Shown one piece after another: positions 1-6,278 of a stretch of DNA of 7,742 nucleotides. The notes under the pieces were generated by a model. That model was given only the letters and a program-made list of their open reading frames with translations. It was not told where the DNA came from and ran no database searches. The stretch covers positions 1 to 7,742 of the forward strand of contig CAMJNN010000058.1 of assembly GCA_946407325.1 (NCBI GenBank), read 5' to 3'. Position numbers and translations under genes: made by a program. This DNA is from an uncultured Prevotellaceae bacterium (GTDB lineage Bacteria > Bacteroidota > Bacteroidia > Bacteroidales > Bacteroidaceae). Each line of letters opens with the position of its first letter. The first letter of the stretch is position 1.

Positions 1-318
1 ACTCCACGTCATCGCCTGAACAATGTGTTGATGTATGAGGTAGAGGACAAGTGGAAAATTGGCTTCGAAGCCTATTACTTTAGTCCGCAATGGCTCAGCG
101 ACGGAAAGCGTGGACAGTCATATTGGAACTGCGGTTTCATGGCAGAGAAGAGTTGGAAACATTTCTCTGTTTTTGTGAACTTCGAGAATTTCACCGACTC
201 ACGCCAAACTCGTTTCGACACCATCTATACTGGTTCACGCACTAACCCCGAATGGCGTGATATCTATGCACCTCTCGATGGCTTTGTTGCCAATGCTGGT
301 ATCAAGGTCAGACTTTAG
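1..318 (+). CDS. TonB-dependent outer-membrane receptor, C-terminal fragment
   Basis: The reading frame is open from base 1, so the gene begins upstream of the window and only about 105 residues are visible. The segment alternates aromatic and polar residues as in outer-membrane beta-strands. It contains a stretch reading VNFENFTDSRQTRF, which resembles the 'N-L-x-D-x-R' block near the end of TonB-dependent receptors, and it ends GFVANAGIKVRL, compatible with a last beta-strand used for outer-membrane insertion, although the final residue is Leu rather than the more usual Phe. Such receptors import siderophores, vitamins or glycans using TonB energy. The tail is not a typical SusC ending, so a plain (CirA/FepA/BtuB-like) receptor is more likely. 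The substrate cannot be read from this fragment. Its TAG stop overlaps the stop of the convergent esterase gene by three of its bases, and no terminator separates them. Confidence 0.8.
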   Translation, partial: TPRHRLNNVLMYEVEDKWKIGFEAYYFSPQWLSDGKRGQSYWNCGFMAEKSWKHFSVFVNFENFTDSRQTRFDTIYTGSRTNPEWRDIYAPLDGFVANAGIKVRL

Positions 319-1544
319 TTGTGTCGATTAGCAAATTCGATGTACTCCTGCCAATCATAATCGGTCACATCATGGATACCTGTGCGCATATGATAACCGC
401 AATTGCCTTTCCAGAGAGGTTCGTTGACAACTGGGAACGAGCAGCCTTCCAGAGTTTCTAAACCATAGAGTGCATAAACTTTGCTGGCCTCCTGCAGGGA
501 GAGAAACTCTCCACGAGGATCAGCCCATTGGTCTTCTTGCGCACTGGCCACATAAACAGGTCGAGGAGCGACCAAGGCAAGCAACTCATGCTGATCTATG
601 GGAAGAGAGGAAACATTTTGATTATAAGACTGGTATTTGTTGCAGAACCACCAAGGAAAAGATGTGTTGATACGCTCCACCGTCTCTCCAAAATTGCGAC
701 GTGACAATGCAGCACCTGAGCAACCTGAATCATTGGAGATAACAATAGCAAAACGTTCGTCCTGAGCACCACACCAAAGGGCTGCCTTACCCAAACGAGA
801 ATGGCCCAAAACGATAGTGCGTTTCTGGTCGATGTTATCCAGCGTAAGCAAGTAATCCAATACACGTGAACATCCCCATGCCCATGCAGCAATGGCTTTG
901 CCAGTATTGTCTTGTAAATCGGTGTTGGTGTTGATGCCAAACAAAGGATAAATGGTTTCACTTAACTTGTCATCGCTATCGAAATAAATGTCATAATAGT
1001 GGAAGGTAGCCACTGCATATCCCGAATTGATGATGCGATCATAAGACCAACGGCTTGTCTGATTAGCTCGTCCGTGTGTGCAGTAAGGAGACTCAATAAC
1101 GGCTGGGTCTGTAGTTGTGGTGGCATTTCCCTGGAAGTTGGGAGATACGAAAACAGGGCATTGTTCTACGCCCTTTGGCATATAAAGCAGCACTAGCATT
1201 TGGCGAGTCTGGCCATTGGCGTTAAAAGAAATTTCTATCTGACGGCGAATCGCTTTTCCTCCAAGGGCATCGTCGCTTTCTTCTACAATACGGTAGCTTT
1301 TCTGGATGTCGGTTTCAGGCAAAATGCCGTACTCATTGTCTTGGAAAAGCTTCAGTATTTCTTGTCGGCGTACTTGCTCCCACTGCTCCTTTGTGGTAAT
1401 TTTGTGACCATTAAATGTGGTCAATGCCTCGGGTAGGGTATAGGTACCCACCTTAGACTCATCATAATTAGCTTCTTGGGCTTGAACTGATGAAACTGTT
1501 AGGGAAAGAAACGCCCAAACAATGATTATTAGTTTTTTTATCAT
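315..1544 (-). CDS. Secreted CE15-type glucuronoyl esterase-like alpha/beta hydrolase
   Basis: The product has 409 residues with an N-terminal signal peptide (about 1-22: Lys-Lys, hydrophobic core, then VQA/Q), so it is exported. The body is an alpha/beta hydrolase of the CE15 glucuronoyl esterase / acetyl-xylan-esterase-like type. The nucleophile elbow GHSRLGK places Ser249 and is followed by SNDSGCSGAALSRR (270-283), FPWWF (296-300), DQHELLALVAPRPVYVAS (317-334) and the C-terminal catalytic His in RTGIHD (His391). CE15 enzymes cleave the ester between 4-O-methyl-glucuronic acid of xylan and lignin alcohols. The position of the usual acidic residue after the nucleophile (Ser+23) is Asp272 rather than Glu. 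Asp338 sits at Ser+89, which from memory matches an alternative acid in some bacterial CE15 enzymes. The start is the ATG directly before the signal peptide. The neighbouring receptor is compatible with a glycan-use role, but the two genes converge and are not one operon. Confidence 0.8.
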   Translation of the reverse strand: MIKKLIIIVWAFLSLTVSSVQAQEANYDESKVGTYTLPEALTTFNGHKITTKEQWEQVRRQEILKLFQDNEYGILPETDIQKSYRIVEESDDALGGKAIRRQIEISFNANGQTRQMLVLLYMPKGVEQCPVFVSPNFQGNATTTTDPAVIESPYCTHGRANQTSRWSYDRIINSGYAVATFHYYDIYFDSDDKLSETIYPLFGINTNTDLQDNTGKAIAAWAWGCSRVLDYLLTLDNIDQKRTIVLGHSRLGKAALWCGAQDERFAIVISNDSGCSGAALSRRNFGETVERINTSFPWWFCNKYQSYNQNVSSLPIDQHELLALVAPRPVYVASAQEDQWADPRGEFLSLQEASKVYALYGLETLEGCSFPVVNEPLWKGNCGYHMRTGIHDVTDYDWQEYIEFANRHN

Positions 1545-1567
1545 CTTTATGTAGATTTATTTTGCCA

Positions 1568-1575
1568 CAAATATA
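1568..1575 (-). promoter_or_regulatory. Possible -7 element for the CE15-type esterase gene
   Basis: The minus strand reads TATATTTG here, matching the Bacteroidetes -7 consensus TAnnTTTG. It lies about 24 bases before the esterase ATG. I found no convincing TTTG box about 20 bases further upstream, so the promoter may be weak or may need an activator. Confidence 0.45.
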
Positions 1576-1636
1576 ATATTTTCTGCCTACTTATTACACG
1601 TCATTCGTCCCTTTTTTACGCAGTTTATCCCAGAAG

Positions 1637-1668
1637 TTTGGCTAATTATGCAACCTTATGTACTTTTG
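1637..1668 (+). promoter_or_regulatory. Bacteroidetes-type promoter for the GNAT gene
   Basis: TTTG at 1637-1640 is followed after exactly 20 bases by TACTTTTG at 1661-1668, matching the TTTG-N20-TAnnTTTG layout of Bacteroidetes housekeeping promoters. Transcription would begin near 1675, leaving a leader of about 20 bases before the ATG at 1695. Confidence 0.75.
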
Positions 1669-1694
1669 CATTGTCAAAAGTACTAAAATGAAAT

Positions 1695-2183
1695 ATGGAA
1701 TTAAGACCTTTTACACTTAGTGATGCGCCGACGATCCTTTCATGGATAAAGGATAAGACAGCCTTCCGTAAATGGAGTGCAGACAGGTATCCTGTGTATC
1801 CTCCAAAGCCTGAGGATATGGCAGCGCAATATACAGCAAAGAATGTATTCCCCTTTACTGCCATCGACGATGATGGCAAAATCGTTGGACATATCATGCT
1901 TCGCTATCCTGATCCATCCAAAACCGTTATTCGTTTAGGATTCGTCATCGTAGATGATCAGCTTCGAGGTAAAGGCTATGGTAAACAGATGCTGCAACTG
2001 GCCATTCAGAAAGCGAAACAGGAGTATGGAGCCAAGAAGATATCGCTTGGTGTATTCGACAATAACCCATCGGCTCTCCATTGCTATGAGTCCGTTGGTT
2101 TCAAGATTATTGGCACTGATAGCTACATCATTGACGGAGAAGAATGGGCGGAAAAAGAAATGGTAATGACACCAGAAGGATAG
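1695..2183 (+). CDS. GNAT-family N-acetyltransferase
   Basis: The product has 162 residues and is a single GNAT domain. Motif A, which binds the pyrophosphate of acetyl-CoA, is seen as LGFVIVDDQLRGKGYGKQML (82-100), with the diagnostic RGKGYG at 91-96. Motif B follows as DNNPSALHCYESVGFKIIG (122-140), typical of the strand-helix that contacts CoA. The length is normal for the family and the layout resembles RimI/RimJ-like enzymes that acetylate amino groups of proteins or small molecules. The actual substrate cannot be inferred. The gene has its own good promoter upstream and no partner gene on its strand. It converges on rsmE with a gap of five bases and no hairpin between them. An out-of-frame ATG at 1688 opens a ten-codon ORF that overlaps the start. 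Confidence 0.88.
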   Translation: MELRPFTLSDAPTILSWIKDKTAFRKWSADRYPVYPPKPEDMAAQYTAKNVFPFTAIDDDGKIVGHIMLRYPDPSKTVIRLGFVIVDDQLRGKGYGKQMLQLAIQKAKQEYGAKKISLGVFDNNPSALHCYESVGFKIIGTDSYIIDGEEWAEKEMVMTPEG

Positions 2184-2188
2184 CGGTG

Positions 2189-2896
2189 CTAATAATTTGC
2201 TTGATTGAGGGTATGGACGGCAACGAGAGCTGCTGTCTCGGTGCGCAAGCGTGAAGGACCCAAACTGATGGGTACAAAGCCGTGACTCAAAGCCAAACTA
2301 ACTTCTTCCTCGCTGAAATCACCTTCAGGACCAATCAGCACTACGGCATCCTGGCCAGGCAGCAGGATGTCTTTCAACTCCTGACGCTGGTTTTTGTAGC
2401 AGTGAGCAATGAATTTCTGTCCGTTAAAGGGCTGACTGACAAACAGAGTGAAGTCTGTCATTCCATGAAGGATGGGCAAGCGGGCTTTCAGCGATTGTTT
2501 GATGGCAGAAACCAGGATTTTCTCAATGCGTTCAGTTTTGATGACTTTGCGCTCAGAATAACGGCAATCGAGGAAGGTGAGTTCATCCAGACCTATCTCT
2601 GTGGCTTTCTCGGCGAGCCACTCCATGCGATCCATATTCTTGGTAGGTGCCACAGCCAAATGGATATGATTCTTCCACAGAGGTGCCTGTGGTTGCTTCT
2701 CCACTACATGAACCATGCAGTGTTTTTTGTCGCATACGCTGATTTCAGCCTTGTAGAAACACCCTTTACCATCGGTGAGCATTACCTCGTCGCCTGGTTG
2801 CAAACGCAATACACGGATGGCGTGAGCGGCCTCTTCCTCGGGCAACTGGCCGTTGACCATCGAACCATCAATATCGGGTGTGTAGAAAACGTGCAT
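2189..2896 (-). CDS. rsmE: 16S rRNA (uracil-1498-N3)-methyltransferase RsmE
   Basis: RsmE uses S-adenosylmethionine to methylate N3 of U1498 (E. coli numbering) in 16S rRNA of the small subunit. The 235-residue product has the family's two parts. An N-terminal PUA-like domain carries HAIRVLR (25-31), and a C-terminal SPOUT (trefoil-knot) domain carries EKATEIG (about 96-102), a KQSLKARLP block, LIGPEGDFSEEE (187-198) and LGPSRLRTETAA (212-223). The last two blocks form the knot that binds SAM. The ATG at 2896 is chosen because the protein then begins MHVFYTPDI, as expected for the family. An in-frame TTG lies earlier but abuts the stop of the upstream gene. The gene starts 18 bases after the nupG stop, so the two are probably co-transcribed. 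Confidence 0.95.
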   Translation of the reverse strand: MHVFYTPDIDGSMVNGQLPEEEAAHAIRVLRLQPGDEVMLTDGKGCFYKAEISVCDKKHCMVHVVEKQPQAPLWKNHIHLAVAPTKNMDRMEWLAEKATEIGLDELTFLDCRYSERKVIKTERIEKILVSAIKQSLKARLPILHGMTDFTLFVSQPFNGQKFIAHCYKNQRQELKDILLPGQDAVVLIGPEGDFSEEEVSLALSHGFVPISLGPSRLRTETAALVAVHTLNQANY

Positions 2897-2914
2897 GGTT
2901 TTTATCAAAAACAA

Positions 2915-4180
2915 CTACTTGGCTTTCTTCTCGGGTTTGAAATCATATTTGAAGAAGATGGCAAACAGGATGGCGATGACCAGCGAGTAGGCTGCAAAGA
3001 TGTACCATACGCTGCTCCAGTCGCCTTGCATCTTACCATCTACATTTTCCGTATAAAAGTTCACGATGTTCTGCGCGCCCAGTGTACCAATTGTAGCACC
3101 AATACCGTTGGTCATCAGCATAAACAGTCCTTGGGCACTGCTGCGCATACTGTTGTGGGTGGACTTGTTAACGAACAGTGAGCCAGACACATTGAAGAAG
3201 TCGAAAGCCACGCCATAAACTATCATGGATAGAATGAACATCCATACACCACCACCAGGGTTACCGGCACCGAACAAACCGAAGCGGAATACCCATGCCA
3301 GCATGGCCATCAGCATCACCTTCTTAATGCCTAAACGTTTCAGGAAGAAGGGTATGAGCAGGATGCACAATGTCTCAGAACACTGTGAAAGGGAAATCAG
3401 TGCATTGGCATGGTTGGCACCAAAGGTATTGGCAAATTCAGGCATGCCTTGGAAACTGGTAATGAACGGATTGGCATAGCTGTTGCTCAACTGTAGCGCC
3501 ACACCCAACAGCATGGAGAAGATTAAGAAGGTAGCCATGGTGCGATTTTTGAACAGACTGAAAGCCTTCAGTCCCAAAGCATCTGCCAATGTCTTCTTTT
3601 CACTGCTCTTGTTGATAGGGCACTCGGGCAATGTCATTGAGAAGAATCCCAACAGGATGCCTAATACACCTGACACTACAAACTGCATGTAGGTGGTTTG
3701 GTAGCCTAATAAATCCACAAATAACATGGTGCAGATAAAACCTACAGTACCGAAAATACGGATGGGAGGGAATGCCGTTATCGTGTCCATATCTGCTTTC
3801 TCCAACGCATTGTAAGCTACAGAGTAGGAAAGTGAGAGCGATGGCATGTAAAAACCGATACCCACTGTAAACAGACCTATCAATACGCCAAAGTTGGCAT
3901 CTGTGCCCGTCTGCATGGCATAATATGCCAACCCCAGCAAAAAGCTACTGGATATGAAGTGACAAATACCCATCATCTTCTGTGCCGGTATCCATCGGTC
4001 GGCCACAATGCCCATCAAAGCTGGCATAAAGATGCTGGTAATGCCCTGCATGGCGTAGAACGTGCCAATGTGTGCACCTTGACCTGCACTGGCCAGATAA
4101 CTACCCATTGAAGTAAGGTATGCTCCCCACACAGCGAACTGCAGGAAGTTCATGATGATAAGTCGTACTTTCAGATTCAT
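2915..4180 (-). CDS. nupG: NupG-type nucleoside:H+ symporter (MFS)
   Basis: The product is a 421-residue inner-membrane transporter with about 12 hydrophobic segments. It closely resembles the nucleoside:H+ symporter family. It begins MNLKVRL and carries MPALMGIVADRW (52-63, an MFS motif-A equivalent), FPPIRIFGTVGFI (137-149) and FSMLLGVALQ (221-230). The strongly diagnostic YGVAFDFFNVSGSLFV lies at 322-337, and RSSAQGLFMLMTNGIG follows at 346-361. It probably imports nucleosides using the proton gradient. The specificity is inferred from the family and not visible in the sequence. The start at 4180 is chosen because it matches the family N-terminus. An in-frame ATG at 4243 would add 21 residues, but a -7 promoter element lies between the two. 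rsmE follows 18 bases downstream. The upstream region carries two promoters and a leader terminator, described separately. Confidence 0.9.
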   Translation of the reverse strand: MNLKVRLIIMNFLQFAVWGAYLTSMGSYLASAGQGAHIGTFYAMQGITSIFMPALMGIVADRWIPAQKMMGICHFISSSFLLGLAYYAMQTGTDANFGVLIGLFTVGIGFYMPSLSLSYSVAYNALEKADMDTITAFPPIRIFGTVGFICTMLFVDLLGYQTTYMQFVVSGVLGILLGFFSMTLPECPINKSSEKKTLADALGLKAFSLFKNRTMATFLIFSMLLGVALQLSNSYANPFITSFQGMPEFANTFGANHANALISLSQCSETLCILLIPFFLKRLGIKKVMLMAMLAWVFRFGLFGAGNPGGGVWMFILSMIVYGVAFDFFNVSGSLFVNKSTHNSMRSSAQGLFMLMTNGIGATIGTLGAQNIVNFYTENVDGKMQGDWSSVWYIFAAYSLVIAILFAIFFKYDFKPEKKAK

Positions 4181-4200
4181 CGTATTAGGTTTTATTGGTG

Positions 4201-4235
4201 CAAATATAGTGCTTTTATAGGAAAACGCCACCAAA
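4201..4235 (-). promoter_or_regulatory. Proximal promoter of nupG-rsmE
   Basis: The minus strand reads TATATTTGC with its TAnnTTTG core at 4201-4208, a perfect -7 match. A TTTG lies at 4232-4235, 23 bases upstream, slightly wider than the usual 19-21. Transcription would start near 4194, giving a very short leader of about 14 bases before the ATG at 4180. It lies downstream of the leader terminator, so it would feed nupG independently of the distal promoter. Confidence 0.6.
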
Positions 4236-4243
4236 CTGGACAT

Positions 4244-4274
4244 AAAAAAAGAAGGGTATCTATCACAGACACCC
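4244..4274 (-). terminator. Intrinsic terminator in the nupG leader region
   Basis: On the minus strand GGGTGTCT (4274-4267) can pair with AGATACCC (4261-4254) across a five-base loop, giving eight pairs including one G-U wobble. The hairpin is followed by TTCTTTTTTT. This is a standard Rho-independent terminator. It may end transcripts from rlmI, whose stop is about 160 bases upstream, or act as an attenuator of transcripts from the promoter at 4318-4349. It lies before the proximal nupG promoter. Confidence 0.75.
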
Positions 4275-4304
4275 AATCTTTATCAACCTTAAATCTAATA
4301 CCAT
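4263..4304 (-). CDS. Possible 13-residue leader peptide
   Basis: An ATG at 4304 opens a 13-codon ORF, MVLDLRLIKIGCL, whose TGA stop falls in the loop of the terminator hairpin. Four of 13 residues are Leu, with two Ile and one Val. A ribosome finishing this ORF would cover the 5' arm of the hairpin, the geometry seen in translation-coupled attenuation. There is no clear ribosome binding site, the predicted 5' end lies only about 8 bases upstream, and an ORF this short can arise by chance. Confidence 0.25.
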   Translation of the reverse strand: MVLDLRLIKIGCL

Positions 4305-4317
4305 GAAAAACACAGTG

Positions 4318-4349
4318 CAAAAGTAAGCATTTTTATGTTATGTAACATA
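4318..4349 (-). promoter_or_regulatory. Distal promoter upstream of the leader RNA
   Basis: The minus strand carries TACTTTTGC with its -7 core at 4318-4325, a perfect TAnnTTTG match. At the expected 20-base spacing the upstream box is TATG (4346-4349), one mismatch from TTTG. The spacer and upstream box are almost wholly covered by the 20-bp palindrome at 4332-4351, which suggests control by a DNA-binding protein. Confidence 0.55.
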
Positions 4350-4351
4350 AA
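4332..4351. promoter_or_regulatory. 20-bp inverted repeat, probable operator
   Basis: TTTATGTTA-TG-TAACATAAA has two perfect 9-bp arms around a 2-bp centre. It sits between the -7 and -33 elements of the distal promoter and overlaps the -33 box, where a bound dimer would block RNA polymerase. No U-run follows on either strand, so it is not a terminator. The symmetry suggests a dimeric winged-helix or Crp/Fnr-like regulator, but the family cannot be named from the site alone. Confidence 0.5.
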
Positions 4352-4392
4352 TATTGACGAAAAACGCACTTAATTTAACACTATTTAAGCTT

Positions 4393-4470
4393 TTACTCTA
4401 CGTAAAGCAGCTGTTCATGGAGTTTTCTTCCTCACTCTACATAAAGCACCAGTCCCTTGAGGTATTCACC
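4393..4470 (-). repeat. Tandem 39-bp repeat: rlmI tail copied after its stop
   Basis: Unit 1 (4432-4470) is the last 12 codons of rlmI plus TGA. Unit 2 (4393-4431) follows immediately in the same frame and ends in TAA. I count 27 identical positions of 39, with a nearly exact core at the 3' end (14 of 15 bases across 4395-4409 and 4434-4448). Translated, unit 1 ends LVLYVE and unit 2 ends QLLYVE. Within LYVE the only base change is the synonymous TAT/TAC. Confidence 0.75.
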
Positions 4471-5616
4471 TTCTGGGTGATAAATATTCACTGGATGGTC
4501 GGCTGGCTGTGTAAGCTGGTGCAAGATGCTTACCTTGCGTTCGGAAGCAGCAGCTGCTGTAAAGACTGAAGTCCGGAACTGATCTTTATTCACAGCCTGA
4601 GAGCAAGAGAAGGTGAACAGAATACCGCCATGCTTGATCTTCTCAAATGCTTTGGCGTTGAGACGCCTGTAGCCCTGTAAGGCGTTGCGCAGCACGTCAC
4701 GATGCTTGGCAAAGGCCGGTGGGTCGAGAATAATCAGGTCGTATTCGTCTTTCTCCATCTCATCGAGGAATTTAAAAGCATCCTCGGCGTATGCATGATG
4801 CCTTTCGTCCTCAGGAAAATTAAGTGCCACATTCTGTTTGGTCAGTTCGATGGCCTTGGCAGAGCTGTCAACAGAATCTACCCGCAAGGCACCTCCACGC
4901 AAGGCATAGACAGAGAAACCTCCTGTATAGCAGAACATGTTGAGTACGTTTCTGCCCTGTGAGTAGTGCTCCAGCAGCGAACGGTTCTCGCGTTGGTCAA
5001 CAAAGAAGCCTGTCTTCTGACCTTTCAGCCAGTCGATGTGGAACTTCAGTCCATATTCAGTAGCAATGTTTTCCTTGCTACCACCCACCAAGAAACCATT
5101 TTCTTGTCCTAACTCGGCCTTGTAGGGCAGAGTTGTGTCCGACTTATAATAGATATGATCTATCTTCCCGCCCATTACCTTCATCAGGGCCTGTGCAATC
5201 TCCATGCGTTGGAAGTGCATGCCTGCTGAATGAGCCTGCATCACGGCCGTACGACCATAAATGTCGATAACCAGCCCGGGCAGGTTGTCGCCTTCACCAT
5301 GTACCAAACGATAGGTGTTGTTTTCGGCACATACAGCAATGCCGATGGCAACCCTCTTGAGATATGCTTCCTCCAAGCGATGTTGCCAAAAAAAGTCATC
5401 AATGGTTTCTTGCTCATCGAATGTAAGCACTCGCACCATAATACTACCTACCTGGTAGTGGCCCCTGGCAATGAATTCATGCTGGGAAGTAAATACTTCC
5501 ACGATGTCACCTTCCTGCACATTGCCTTCTATACGACTGATAGCTCCAGAGAATACCCAGGGGTGAAAACGCTTTAGCGACTCCTCCTTGCCTGATTTAA
5601 GATAGACGTTACTCAT
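4432..5616 (-). CDS. rlmI: 23S rRNA m5C methyltransferase RlmI-type (PUA + class I MTase)
   Basis: The enzyme is a SAM-dependent cytosine-C5 methyltransferase. In E. coli, RlmI modifies C1962 of 23S rRNA. The 394-residue product has an N-terminal PUA domain (about 1-75, with HPWVFSGAI at 18-26) and a central EEHEE-like segment with RLVHGEGDNLPGLVIDIYG (103-121). The C-terminal Rossmann methyltransferase contains GQKTGFFVDQREN (199-211), the SAM loop NMFCYTGGFSVYA (226-238), LDPPAFAK (297-304) and FSCSQ (336-340). Cys338 is the expected catalytic nucleophile. The length is normal. The ATG at 5616 lies five bases after the stop of the exonuclease gene, so it is probably the last gene of a three-gene operon. 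Its stop is TGA and is followed in frame by a second, diverged copy of its last 12 codons ending in TAA. Confidence 0.92.
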   Translation of the reverse strand: MSNVYLKSGKEESLKRFHPWVFSGAISRIEGNVQEGDIVEVFTSQHEFIARGHYQVGSIMVRVLTFDEQETIDDFFWQHRLEEAYLKRVAIGIAVCAENNTYRLVHGEGDNLPGLVIDIYGRTAVMQAHSAGMHFQRMEIAQALMKVMGGKIDHIYYKSDTTLPYKAELGQENGFLVGGSKENIATEYGLKFHIDWLKGQKTGFFVDQRENRSLLEHYSQGRNVLNMFCYTGGFSVYALRGGALRVDSVDSSAKAIELTKQNVALNFPEDERHHAYAEDAFKFLDEMEKDEYDLIILDPPAFAKHRDVLRNALQGYRRLNAKAFEKIKHGGILFTFSCSQAVNKDQFRTSVFTAAAASERKVSILHQLTQPADHPVNIYHPEGEYLKGLVLYVE

Positions 5617-5621
5617 ATCGA

Positions 5622-6278
5622 TTAATTGGTAGTTTCTTGAATAATTGCTTCAACGGGGGTAGGCTCGGGAACGATAACGAGTTCGTAATCGCCCGTTTCT
5701 TTCAGCTCTTCCACCTTTTTATGAATTTGTATGCATGCCCATGCGTCGATAGCGGCATAATGCTGTTGAGGGATGGTCAGCTCATCTGCTTCCCAATTAG
5801 ACAGTCGTTGAGACTTGGATATTTTTTTGCCAAATAAGTTGGCATAAACTTTCTGCAACGACATATCGCTAATACCAAGGTCCTGCACAAAGGTTTGTAG
5901 TTCGATTACATTTTGAGGCTCAAACGGCATCCATTTATGCAGCATGTAGAAATCGTCTTTGAGTGAGATGCCTACCTTGGCAACACGGGGACTCTCCAAT
6001 AGCTGAATAAGGGGGATGGTTAAACCGAACTTATTCAGGCGAAACAGGTAGCAACGCTCTTCAGTAGCCAGTTGCAGCAATGCTACCTTGTGGTTTTCGC
6101 CTCTTTTGAACGATGGACGTGTTTCTGTGTCGATGCCCAATATAGGAAACTGGCGGAGGTACTTTACAGCCATGTCGGCCTGTTCTGGTGTATTGATGAC
6201 GAATATCTCCCCAGGATATTCCACCTTCGGCATCTCGTTTATCTCTTCCTTTGTAGTCCTGTTTTTAATTATCATCAT
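5622..6278 (-). CDS. DEDDy 3'-5' exonuclease domain protein (RNase D/WRN-like)
   Basis: The product has about 218 residues and is essentially one DnaQ/RNase D-fold exonuclease domain without an HRDC domain. Numbered from the ATG at 6278, motif I is GIDTETRP with Asp50 and Glu52. Motif II is SLKDDFYML with Asp108/Asp109. Motif III is HYAAIDAWA with Tyr174 and Asp178. Together these give a DEDDy metal-binding site. The family removes nucleotides from RNA or DNA 3' ends, and the substrate here is unknown. The longest open frame begins with TTG at 6293. The ATGs at 6278 or 6275 fit better, because IIKNRTTKEEIN..PKVEYPG then forms the expected N-terminus. Either choice overlaps the end of the DUF5063-type gene (14 or 11 bases), indicating translational coupling. 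The glutamate- and proline-rich tail after about residue 200 is probably unstructured. Confidence 0.85.
   Translation of the reverse strand: MMIIKNRTTKEEINEMPKVEYPGEIFVINTPEQADMAVKYLRQFPILGIDTETRPSFKRGENHKVALLQLATEERCYLFRLNKFGLTIPLIQLLESPRVAKVGISLKDDFYMLHKWMPFEPQNVIELQTFVQDLGISDMSLQKVYANLFGKKISKSQRLSNWEADELTIPQQHYAAIDAWACIQIHKKVEELKETGDYELVIVPEPTPVEAIIQETTN

Larger units (their letters stand above)
4244..4312 (-). ncRNA. Candidate short leader RNA or attenuator before nupG
   Basis: A promoter at 4318-4349 would start transcription near 4312, and the terminator ends its U-run near 4244. The product would be a discrete RNA of about 70 bases with one strong 3' hairpin and a short ORF. It could be a small RNA, or a 5' leader whose terminator must be overcome to reach nupG. 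I do not recognise it as a named RNA family. Expression and boundaries are inferred only from the promoter and terminator. Confidence 0.4.

Noticed and set aside
1688..1720. Ten-codon ORF overlapping the start of the GNAT gene, as a possible upstream regulatory ORF
   Set aside because: It has no ribosome binding site, nothing in its content suggests a role, and overlapping ATGs in AT-rich leaders are common.
2282..3181. Long plus-strand open frame of 299 codons opposite rsmE and nupG
   Set aside because: It lies fully antisense to two well-recognised genes, its translation resembles no family I know, and it has no promoter of its own. It is a shadow frame.
4181..4276. Longer N-terminus for the nupG product starting at 4276 or 4243
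   Set aside because: The family begins with MNLK, as at 4180. The extension crosses a terminator hairpin and a promoter -7 element.
4303..4326. Seven-residue plus-strand ORF MKNTVQK ending in TAA
   Set aside because: It is the reverse complement of the distal promoter and leader start, and has no promoter or partner on the plus strand.
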